From assembly GCA_023301685.1 (NCBI GenBank), contig JALZUG010000051.1, forward strand, positions 1-64,000: DNA of 64,000 bases, in the 5' to 3' direction. Below the pieces are notes generated by a model. It was not told the DNA's origin. It did not search any database and saw only the letters and a list, made by a program, of their open reading frames with translations. This document shows, one piece after another, positions 54,302 through 61,614 of this stretch. A program made the translations under genes and the position numbers. Source of the DNA: Rickettsiaceae bacterium (GTDB taxonomy: Bacteria > Pseudomonadota > Alphaproteobacteria > Rickettsiales > Rickettsiaceae). The first letter of the stretch is position 1; each line of letters begins with the position of its first letter.

Positions 54302-54408
54302 CTCCTGCGTTTTTTTTATAATAATATCTAGCCATAGGAATTAATAAAACGCAGGAGGGTTACTAAGGATTAATTACCTATAATACCCCTCCTGCGTTTT
54401 ATTAATTC
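54302..54408 (-). promoter_or_regulatory. Three-copy repeat over the serine-hydrolase leader; possible alternative-hairpin switch
   Basis: In the minus-strand transcript copy A (54408-54387) is followed after 27 bases by its perfect 22-base complement, copy B (54359-54338). Twenty bases later comes copy C (54317-54302), which repeats AAAACGCAGGAG of copy A and includes the AGGAG ribosome binding site 6 bases before the ATG. B can therefore pair with A (22 bp, site free) or with C (12 contiguous bp, site hidden). No T-run follows the A:B stem. Confidence 0.7.
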
Positions 54409-54431
54409 GCTATATCAGTTTGATAGCCGGA

Positions 54432-54457
54432 TATTATTTCTGTGTCAATAAAAATTG
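54432..54457 (-). promoter_or_regulatory. Possible promoter or stem after htpG
   Basis: On the minus strand, GTCAATTTTTATTGAC is a small stem right after the htpG stop. Its TTGACA end, with TATCAA 17 bases downstream, may be the promoter for the serine-hydrolase leader. Confidence 0.35.
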
Positions 54458-54460
54458 ACC

Positions 54461-56323
54461 TTAGGTAATCTTTTCTAAAATACCGTTTAATCTCTTTGAA
54501 AATGCTCCAGCATCAGAGACTGGCTCGCCTTCAATAATACACGCTTGATCATAGAGCAAATGCACAAGTGCAGCATTTTCATCCTGATTAGCTTTTTCTC
54601 CAAGACCCTCTCCAATCTTAAGCACAATTTTATGGTTTGGATTAATTTCAAGAATTTTAGCACTAGCTCCAGCTAATTGCTTTTGTTCTATTAAATATCT
54701 TTCCATACGAATATCCATCGCACCATCACCAACCGCTAAACAAGCAGGACTTGTTGTCAATTTTTTTGATATTTTTACATCTTTTACAAGTATTCCTAAA
54801 GTATCTCTAAAGTAGTTTGCAATTTCATCATTCTTTGAATCATCTTTCTCCTCTGAACTCTTATCTTCTTTGGAATCATCCTGACTATCTAAATCAATAT
54901 CACTTCTAGTTACTGACTTTAATTCTATCTCTTTATATCGACCATTAACATTAACCCAGAAATCATCAACTGTATCGGTAAATAGCAATACATCGATACC
55001 TTTGCTAATAAACCCTTCAATTTGAGGATTGCTGCGAAGTTTTTCTGGGTCATCACCACTTAAGTAATATATTGTTTTATCTTCTTCTTTGCAGTTTGCA
55101 ATATACTCATCCAAACTAATCATTTTATCATGGATTGCGCTTCTAAACACGCAAACCTCAAGCAACTTCTCATGGTCACTTGTAACTTCGCATAGACCTT
55201 CTTTAAGAACACCTCCAAAATTACTCCAAAATAGCAAATAATCGTCTCTATTGCTTTCTTTTTTCTTAACAAGCTCCGACAATACGCGCTTAGTGATAGA
55301 CTTCTTAATTTTTTCTAGTGTTGCATTGTTTTGTAAAGTCTCTCTACTAATATTCAATGGTAAATCCTCAGAATCAACGACCCCGCGCAAGAAGCGTAAA
55401 TACTGCGGAATAATATCTACATTCTCATCAGCTATAAATACTCTCTTGATATAAAGTTTCACACGACATTTACGATCTGGGTGAAATAAGTCAAAAGTCT
55501 TACTAGTAGGGACAAAAAGTAAATTTGTAAACTCAACAATACCTTCATTCCTATTGTGCATCGTAAGCCAAGGGTCATCAGTAGCATGACTTACACTTTT
55601 GTAAAACTCTTTATACTGCTCTTCATCTATTTCATTTTTAGACCTCGTCCATAGAGCAGATGATGAATTGACTTGAGTTTCATTATTATTTTCATCAACA
55701 AAAAAGATAGGAACAGCAATGTGATCAGAATAGCTTTTAATAATATGCTTGACTCTAAAATGATCAACAAATGATTCCTCTTCGCTCTTTATATGAAGAA
55801 TCATCTCAGTTCCTCTAGCAAACTCTTTGTCTGAATCATCTATTGTATATTCACCTTTTCCATCTGATTCCCAGATATAAACTTTATCCTCACTAGCTTT
55901 TCTAGATGTAACTGTAATTTTATCAGCTACCATAAAGCAGGAATAAAACCCGACTCCAAATTGCCCAATTAATTGGCTATCCTTTTTGCTATCTCCAGAT
56001 AATTGATTTAGAAAACCTTGGGTTCCTGACTTCGCAATTGTACCTAGATTTTCTTGCAAATCCTCACGATTCATACCAATGCCATTATCTCTTATGGTAA
56101 TAGTCTTCTCATCCTTATCAATAGAGATATTAATCTTAAGATCTGAATCTCCTTGGACAAGACTGCTATCCGTCTGACCCAAATAACGTAATTTATCACA
56201 TGCATCAGAACTATTCGAAATTAGTTCTCTTAAAAAGATCTCTTTATTTGCATAAAGAGAATTGATCATCAAATGCAACACCTTGCCAACTTCGGCATCA
56301 AACTTCTTTTTCTCTTGTGTCAT
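54461..56323 (-). CDS. htpG: Chaperone HtpG (Hsp90)
   Basis: 620 residues. The N-terminal GHKL ATPase domain has [27 protein letters not shown] and [17 protein letters not shown]. The middle domain has [13 protein letters not shown], with an acidic Ser/Asp/Lys linker around [20 protein letters not shown]. That charged insert is longer than in E. coli HtpG and resembles the charged region of eukaryotic Hsp90, though it lies in a different place. A GGGAG site precedes the ATG. Confidence 0.97.
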   Translation of the reverse strand: MTQEKKKFDAEVGKVLHLMINSLYANKEIFLRELISNSSDACDKLRYLGQTDSSLVQGDSDLKINISIDKDEKTITIRDNGIGMNREDLQENLGTIAKSGTQGFLNQLSGDSKKDSQLIGQFGVGFYSCFMVADKITVTSRKASEDKVYIWESDGKGEYTIDDSDKEFARGTEMILHIKSEEESFVDHFRVKHIIKSYSDHIAVPIFFVDENNNETQVNSSSALWTRSKNEIDEEQYKEFYKSVSHATDDPWLTMHNRNEGIVEFTNLLFVPTSKTFDLFHPDRKCRVKLYIKRVFIADENVDIIPQYLRFLRGVVDSEDLPLNISRETLQNNATLEKIKKSITKRVLSELVKKKESNRDDYLLFWSNFGGVLKEGLCEVTSDHEKLLEVCVFRSAIHDKMISLDEYIANCKEEDKTIYYLSGDDPEKLRSNPQIEGFISKGIDVLLFTDTVDDFWVNVNGRYKEIELKSVTRSDIDLDSQDDSKEDKSSEEKDDSKNDEIANYFRDTLGILVKDVKISKKLTTSPACLAVGDGAMDIRMERYLIEQKQLAGASAKILEINPNHKIVLKIGEGLGEKANQDENAALVHLLYDQACIIEGEPVSDAGAFSKRLNGILEKIT

Positions 56324-56415
56324 ATAACTCCCATTTGTATTATAATTATTTTTGATTTATATAATTATGAATCAGAAATTTTAAATAGTGAAAATTGATT
56401 TTTTTAGAAAAAAAT

Positions 56416-56832
56416 ATGAAAAATATAATAGTTGTAATAATCGCAAGCGTACTTTTTACCTTATCTGTTCAAGCTAATCCAGCACATAAAGCCAAGGATA
56501 AAATAGCAAATCCACACCATGGAATTAAAAATAAAGTTGAACATAAAAAGAATAAAGCCCAAAAACCTCAGAAGAAAAAAATTGATATCACGGTTAAAGA
56601 GAATCGTAAATCTAACGATAAATCTACAAATTGGACCGATAAAAGAAAACCAAGAGATTTTGCAAAAGATAAAAAGAATGCAACCAGAGGCACAAAAAAG
56701 AAACACGAAAAAGCCCATAAAGATTTTCATAAATGGTCTAATAAAACTAAGGACTCTATTGAATCAAGAATGGAAAAAAACGATCCAAAATATCAATCAG
56801 CAGATCCGTTTTATAATGAAAGGCACCAATAA
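56416..56832 (+). CDS. Exported lysine-rich basic protein
   Basis: A 138-residue protein with a Sec signal (KNIIVVIIASVLFTLSVQA). The mature part is extremely basic and low in complexity, dominated by Lys, Asn and His (HKKNKAQKPQKKKIDI; GTKKKHEKAHKDFHKW). It likely binds a polyanion such as nucleic acid, LPS or peptidoglycan polymers, by inference from charge only. The ATG at 56416 is taken over a TTG at 56395. No family was recognised. Confidence 0.65.
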   Translation: MKNIIVVIIASVLFTLSVQANPAHKAKDKIANPHHGIKNKVEHKKNKAQKPQKKKIDITVKENRKSNDKSTNWTDKRKPRDFAKDKKNATRGTKKKHEKAHKDFHKWSNKTKDSIESRMEKNDPKYQSADPFYNERHQ

Positions 56833-56842
56833 TCTAGCATCT

Positions 56843-57124
56843 TCAAATAGAGAAACTTAGCACTTTGTATGAACTGACCTTACCAGCTACTATTTCTATT
56901 GTAGACTTTGGCAAATCTAACTCTTTTGACAAAAACTCAATAATCTCCTTATTAGCTTTGCCATCAATAGGCGGCGCTTTAATGGAGAGCTTAATATACT
57001 CCTTTTGATCAATTGTCATTAAACCATCAATTGAGTTTTGTTTTGCTCCAGCTCTTACCTTTATTAGTAGATTTCTTTGCTTTTTTGCTTTAATGTTTTT
57101 AAAAATCTCTTCTGCTCTATTCAT
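56843..57124 (-). CDS. DUF167 (YggU-like) protein
   Basis: A 93-residue protein with the DUF167 signature: LLIKVRAGAKQNSIDG, IKLSIKAPPIDGKANKEIIE, and FLSKELDLPKSTIEIVAG. Function is unknown; the family is widely conserved. It is convergent with the lysine-rich protein gene. Confidence 0.9.
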   Translation of the reverse strand: MNRAEEIFKNIKAKKQRNLLIKVRAGAKQNSIDGLMTIDQKEYIKLSIKAPPIDGKANKEIIEFLSKELDLPKSTIEIVAGKVSSYKVLSFSI

Positions 57125-57201
57125 ATAACTTGCATAGCTGTGTTTTTTATACTATCATAATTAACGATTATTAATAAATAACTTTTAGAATTCATTCTAA
57201 T

Positions 57202-57921
57202 ATGAACAAAACTTTATTATTAGCATTTCTATTATTTTCAGTAAACAGTTTTGCAAGCTATGCAAAAACTGACCCAGAAATGCTGGAATCGCAGAAATGC
57301 TCTAATATCTTTTCATATTTCGAGAAAAGACACAAAATACCGAAAGATACATTATACTCTATCTCTTTGCAGGAAACTCAAAAACCACACTCAAAGCATA
57401 GACTTGGTTTAACCTGGCCTTGGGCAGTTACAGTAAACCCAAGTGGTAAAGGCTATCATTTTAAAAACAAAACTGAGGCAATAAAATTCGCAAAAGCTCA
57501 GCTTGCATCAGGTAAAGGAAGCATTGATGTAGGCTGCATGCAGATTAATTTGAAATATCACCCAGATGCTTTTACTTCGGTTGAACAAGCTTTTTCTCCA
57601 AGAAGAAATATTGCTTATGGCGCAAAATTCTTAAAAGAAAAATATGAACAACATGGAGATTGGCAAAAGGCAATAGGCGCCTATCATTCAGGCTCAGCTG
57701 ACAGAGCTTCTGCATACCATGCAAGAGTTAGACAGATTAGTGATTCCATGCATATATACAAAAAGAAACTTGCTGACTTATCCAGCTATAAATATAAGAC
57801 AACTAAAATTGCCACTTCGGCAAAAAACTCCAAGGAAAAAGAAAAATTTCTAGGAATAGGAAAAGTTCAAGTAAGAGTTGGCACACTAAAAGATAATAAC
57901 TGGTTTCGCAAAGTACAATAA
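57202..57921 (+). CDS. Lytic transglycosylase (SLT domain), exported
   Basis: A 239-residue protein with a signal peptide (KTLLLAFLLFSVNSFASYA) and an SLT fold. The catalytic Glu is in LYSISLQETQ, followed by DVGCMQINLKYHPDAF, NIAYGAKFLKEKYEQHGDW and AIGAYHSGSADRA. It would cleave peptidoglycan glycan strands, for remodelling or for opening the wall for a secretion system (VirB1-like) or flagellum. The C-terminal 50 residues are basic and unassigned. It is followed 2 bases later by the methyltransferase-like gene. Confidence 0.9.
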   Translation: MNKTLLLAFLLFSVNSFASYAKTDPEMLESQKCSNIFSYFEKRHKIPKDTLYSISLQETQKPHSKHRLGLTWPWAVTVNPSGKGYHFKNKTEAIKFAKAQLASGKGSIDVGCMQINLKYHPDAFTSVEQAFSPRRNIAYGAKFLKEKYEQHGDWQKAIGAYHSGSADRASAYHARVRQISDSMHIYKKKLADLSSYKYKTTKIATSAKNSKEKEKFLGIGKVQVRVGTLKDNNWFRKVQ

Positions 57922-57923
57922 CT

Positions 57924-58667
57924 ATGTTTGATTTAGAAAAGCTTGAAAAAAATCGAGAAAAATCAATTAATGTAATTCAAGCATCTAGTTTTCATAAATT
58001 TATTCATGAAGACATAATTGACAGACTAGATCCACTTGACAAAACATTTGATGAAATCTTAATCATAAAACCCGCTATTGAAGAAATAATTACTGAACAT
58101 CTAGAAGTAGTGTCAAAAAATTCAAATATTCAATATGTTTCTAATCTAGATAAAGAACTGCCTAAAAACAAATTTGATTTAATTATATTTCCACTTGGAT
58201 TTCATTGGATTAATGACGTAAAAAGCTTTTTGAATCAGATCAAGTTAATACTCAAAGATAATGGAATATTTATCTGTAGCTTTCCCGGAGGAGGCAGTCT
58301 ACTAAATTTGCGAAAGAAATTAATCGAACTTGAAATATCCTACAAAATTGCTCACGCAGCGCATATATCTCCTTTCATTCAATTCGAGCACATCACTCCC
58401 CTTCTTCAACAATCTGGCTTTATAGAAACAATTATAGATATGGAATCTCTTGAACTTGAACATAACTCTGCTTTAGATCTGATGAAAGCTATTAAAAACC
58501 ATGGTGAGGCTAACATTTTGAAAGCAAGCGCAGGTTATTCCATCACTAAAAAAATGTATCTAGATCTACAAGATGCAACAGAAGAACCTTTCTCTGATCA
58601 CATAAACTTAATCACGTTTATAGCTGCTCCAAAGAAAAATACGATTAAGCTAAAACCAGGACACTAA
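57924..58667 (+). CDS. Methyltransferase-like protein (NDUFAF5/BioC-like), motif I not evident
   Basis: 247 residues. The central and C-terminal part reads like the NDUFAF5/BioC group: FDLIIFPLGFHWINDVKSFL, LILKDNGIFICSFPGGGSLL, LRKKLIELE, and FEHITPLLQQSGF. The N-terminal strand that should carry the glycine-rich SAM-binding motif I reads EILIIKPAIEEIITEHLEVV, without GxGxG. It may be a non-methylating homologue, as NDUFAF5-type proteins are hydroxylation or assembly factors of complex I. Function uncertain. Confidence 0.7.
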   Translation: MFDLEKLEKNREKSINVIQASSFHKFIHEDIIDRLDPLDKTFDEILIIKPAIEEIITEHLEVVSKNSNIQYVSNLDKELPKNKFDLIIFPLGFHWINDVKSFLNQIKLILKDNGIFICSFPGGGSLLNLRKKLIELEISYKIAHAAHISPFIQFEHITPLLQQSGFIETIIDMESLELEHNSALDLMKAIKNHGEANILKASAGYSITKKMYLDLQDATEEPFSDHINLITFIAAPKKNTIKLKPGH

Positions 58668-58760
58668 GCACAGTTCAAGACACCCATCACAAGTAGCAAA
58701 ATTACACACCAACTTCACTCTTTATACTTGTCATCATATCAAGCCTCATGCTATTATCTC

Positions 58761-58786
58761 TATGGGACTGTTAACAAAGTTATAAT
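58761..58786. repeat. Dispersed 26-bp repeat, copy 2
   Basis: Matches 26558-26583 at 23 of 26 positions. The wider segment 58766-58790 starts GACT and ends AGTC, a weak dyad reminiscent of insertion-sequence ends. It lies 40 bases upstream of lpdA. Confidence 0.6.
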
Positions 58787-58825
58787 AGTCTTTGGCTGAT
58801 TTTTATTTAAAGAGATATAAAACCT

Positions 58826-60223
58826 ATGCAAGAATTTGATTTAGTCGTAATTGGTGCTGGTCCTGGTGGGTATACTGGTGCAATCAGAGCATCGCAACTT
58901 GGAATGAAAGTTGCCTGTGTTGAACAACGAAAAACACTTGGTGGAACATGTTTAAATGTTGGCTGTATACCATCAAAGGCGTTACTAAACTTCTCTGAAA
59001 AATACGAAGAAGCTAGAGAACATTTTTCTGAAATAGGAATAAAAACAAGCACAAAACTTGACTTAAAAAAGATGATGTCAAAAAAAGATGGCATTGTTTC
59101 CGACCTATGCAAAGGTATTGAAGGATTATTTGCAAAAAATAAAATTACCAAAATAACAGGCACTGGAAAAATTCTTGATAATAATACTGTTGAAGTCAAA
59201 AATGGATCTAAATCAGAAAAAATCAAAGCAAAAAATATCCTTATAGCTACTGGATCAGATATAATTAACATTCCAGGAGTAGAGGTTGATGAAAAATCTA
59301 TCGTGTCTTCAACTGGCGCTCTGTCTCTTCCAAAAGTTCCTAAACACTTAGTTGTTATCGGAGGCGGAGTTATAGGACTTGAACTCGGATCTGTATGGAA
59401 TAGACTAGGTAGTAAAGTCACTGTAGTTGAATTTGCTGATCGTATTGTCCCATCACTTGATAAAGAAATAGGAAAAAACTTTCACAAAATCTTAGATAAG
59501 CAAGGTTTTGAATTTATGCTTAGCACTAAAGTTGTCAAAGCAGATAAAAAATTGAGTGGGATATCTCTTACTATCAGTGATGTAGCCGGATCAAAAGAAT
59601 CAAAACTATCTTGCGATGCTGTTTTAGTTGCCGTTGGCAGAAAGCCAAACTCTGAAGGGCTTGGATTAGATGGCGCAGGTATTATCCTTGATGACCGAGG
59701 TAGAATTAATATTAATGATCACTTCCAAACAAATATACCAAATATATATGCTATTGGAGATGTTGTTCGAGGCGCGATGCTTGCACATAAAGCAGAAGAA
59801 GAAGCGGTAGCTGCAGTTGAAATAATGAACGGGCAAGCTGGGCATATTAACTACAACCTAATACCTGGCGTAATCTATACTTGGCCTGAAGTTGCATCAG
59901 TTGGAGCAACTGAGGATGATTTAAAGAAAACAGGAGTTGAATATAAAGTTGGTAAATTCCCGTTCCTTGCAAATAGCCGTGCTAGAAGTGTTGGCAATAC
60001 TGATGGAATGGTAAAACTAATTGCATGCGCAAAAACAGATAGAGTGCTTGGAGCGCATATTATAGGAGCAGATGCTGGAACATTAATTGCAGAAGTAGTT
60101 GCATATATGGAATTTGGAGGGGCTGCAGAAGATATCGCAAGAACCTGCCACGCACATCCAACACTAAATGAAGCAATTAAAGAAGCAGCACTAGCTATAG
60201 ATAAAAGAACAATAAATATATAA
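58826..60223 (+). CDS. lpdA: Dihydrolipoyl dehydrogenase
   Basis: 465 residues; the E3 flavoprotein of 2-oxoacid dehydrogenase complexes. FAD site is DLVVIGAGPGGYTGAIRA, the redox disulfide GGTCLNVGCIPSKALL, and the NAD site VVIGGGVIGLELGSVW. NIYAIGDVVRGAMLAHKA and the active-site HAHPTLNEA complete it. No E1/E2 genes are adjacent. Confidence 0.97.
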   Translation: MQEFDLVVIGAGPGGYTGAIRASQLGMKVACVEQRKTLGGTCLNVGCIPSKALLNFSEKYEEAREHFSEIGIKTSTKLDLKKMMSKKDGIVSDLCKGIEGLFAKNKITKITGTGKILDNNTVEVKNGSKSEKIKAKNILIATGSDIINIPGVEVDEKSIVSSTGALSLPKVPKHLVVIGGGVIGLELGSVWNRLGSKVTVVEFADRIVPSLDKEIGKNFHKILDKQGFEFMLSTKVVKADKKLSGISLTISDVAGSKESKLSCDAVLVAVGRKPNSEGLGLDGAGIILDDRGRININDHFQTNIPNIYAIGDVVRGAMLAHKAEEEAVAAVEIMNGQAGHINYNLIPGVIYTWPEVASVGATEDDLKKTGVEYKVGKFPFLANSRARSVGNTDGMVKLIACAKTDRVLGAHIIGADAGTLIAEVVAYMEFGGAAEDIARTCHAHPTLNEAIKEAALAIDKRTINI

Positions 60224-60289
60224 GATTAATCTACATTACTTTCAGGAGAAATAAGTAACTTTCTCAGGTTATTTTTAATAGAGAGTATT

Positions 60290-61414
60290 ATGATTTACTA
60301 TCTTAAAAATTTATTTGTTATATGTTTTTGTTGTTTTTATTTAAATAGCGCATTCGCAGAAAACCGAGTAGCCATTTTCACCAAAGGCAAAGGTGGGGAT
60401 TACAATAGTGTAAGAATCCTTACTAACCGAATAAAGCAAACAAGTATAGCTTTTGAATCATATAATTTATCGGACAAGTCATTATCTAAAATCAGCCTAA
60501 AAGATGCTACAAAAGTAATATTATTAGGCCATGGAACTGCAAATGAATTTCTACAAAAATTTGATATCAGTAACTTCGTTGGCAAAGATGTACTTATTTA
60601 TTCGCACTTATATAACAAAGAATTAATTAATTTTATCAAAAACATTGCTACCTCAACTCAAAAACATGTTGTAGTTTATGTTATAGAGTCACAGCTGTAT
60701 AATTTTAAAGTGAAATTACCGTCTAATATACAGGTAATATCTTCACCACTCGTTATAAATTCCTATTATCCTGAGATAGCTAAAAGCTTGTACCAACAGG
60801 ACTCAACACTGATAAAACAAATTATAGCAAATCAAACTATTCATTTGGGCGGAAGCTATTTTAATTCAGAAAATGACTTAATACAAATCAGTGATAGCGA
60901 TATAAAAAAAGCTATAAAAAAATTGCCACTTAAACAGAAGCAAGTGACTTCAGTAATACTACATCCTAGAATTTTTATGGATTTTAAAATGGCAGATGGC
61001 AATTTTATATTAGATAAAATTTTAAATAGAATAAGCTTCATCAAAACAACAATATCGGCAAGAACAAATGACAAAGCTAGAATTTTCTTACCACAATTTA
61101 TCAAACAAAAAATAGATAAAACAGCTAACATAGAAGAAATTTTTGCTACTCCAAATTATGACTCAATCATATTTGCAATCAATAATTTGCAAAATGAAAT
61201 AAAGATAGGTACACAATTTATTTCAGCAGATCAATATAATGCTTTTGCAAACATAAATATCCCTGTATATCCATTTTTATTAAAACCAAATGACAAAGAG
61301 CAAAACGCCTATGTTCTTTCATATAGAAACTTATTGGATTCTAAGGATAAAAAGCTCGGTGATACTTATATTCTAGATTCTATAACTGCAAATATTTTAT
61401 TTGCAGATTCTTAA
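60290..61414 (+). CDS. Exported protein of unknown function
   Basis: A 374-residue protein with a Sec signal (LFVICFCCFYLNSAFAEN). It has alternating strand/helix character (RVAIFTKGKGGDYNSVRIL; VILLGHGTANEF; DVLIYSHL), which could be a Rossmann-like or GT-B-like fold. A faint resemblance to ELM1-type putative glycosyltransferases was considered but is too weak to assign. It lies 66 bases after lpdA. Confidence 0.65.
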   Translation: MIYYLKNLFVICFCCFYLNSAFAENRVAIFTKGKGGDYNSVRILTNRIKQTSIAFESYNLSDKSLSKISLKDATKVILLGHGTANEFLQKFDISNFVGKDVLIYSHLYNKELINFIKNIATSTQKHVVVYVIESQLYNFKVKLPSNIQVISSPLVINSYYPEIAKSLYQQDSTLIKQIIANQTIHLGGSYFNSENDLIQISDSDIKKAIKKLPLKQKQVTSVILHPRIFMDFKMADGNFILDKILNRISFIKTTISARTNDKARIFLPQFIKQKIDKTANIEEIFATPNYDSIIFAINNLQNEIKIGTQFISADQYNAFANINIPVYPFLLKPNDKEQNAYVLSYRNLLDSKDKKLGDTYILDSITANILFADS

Positions 61415-61572
61415 ACTCACAGAACCTCTTGTCAAAGAGCTTAATATATAAGAATATACACTTAGCACCTATTAAACTATACCTAGGTACATATATTAGG
61501 TAAAAACACACCATATTCAAATCTAAATTCTCCTGTAAAATAGCATCATTAATTCTTCTGGGAAAGGTATAA

Positions 61573-61614
61573 ATGGCAATTAATATAAATACCTTGGAGA
61601 ATAACTATGTCTAA
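61573..61614 (+). CDS. Possible 13-residue leader peptide
   Basis: ATG at 61573 behind GGAAAGG (61561-61567) encodes MAININTLENNYV and stops at 61612-61614. It overlaps the start of the large ORF by 8 bases in another frame. It could couple translation of the next gene. It is short enough to be chance. Confidence 0.35.
   Translation: MAININTLENNYV

Noticed and set aside
54252-54332. Leader peptide with a Tyr run overlapping the serine-hydrolase start
   Set aside because: An ATG at 54332 opens a short frame (MARYYYKK...), but it lacks a ribosome binding site and is expected by chance in AT-rich sequence.
54338-54408. Intrinsic terminator after htpG
   Set aside because: The 22-bp stem is perfect but is not followed by a T-run in either direction, and its sequence recurs at the downstream ribosome binding site.
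56519-56860. 113-codon frame overlapping the lysine-rich protein gene
   Set aside because: It is the +1 shadow of a Lys/Asn-rich low-complexity gene and has no signal peptide or site of its own.
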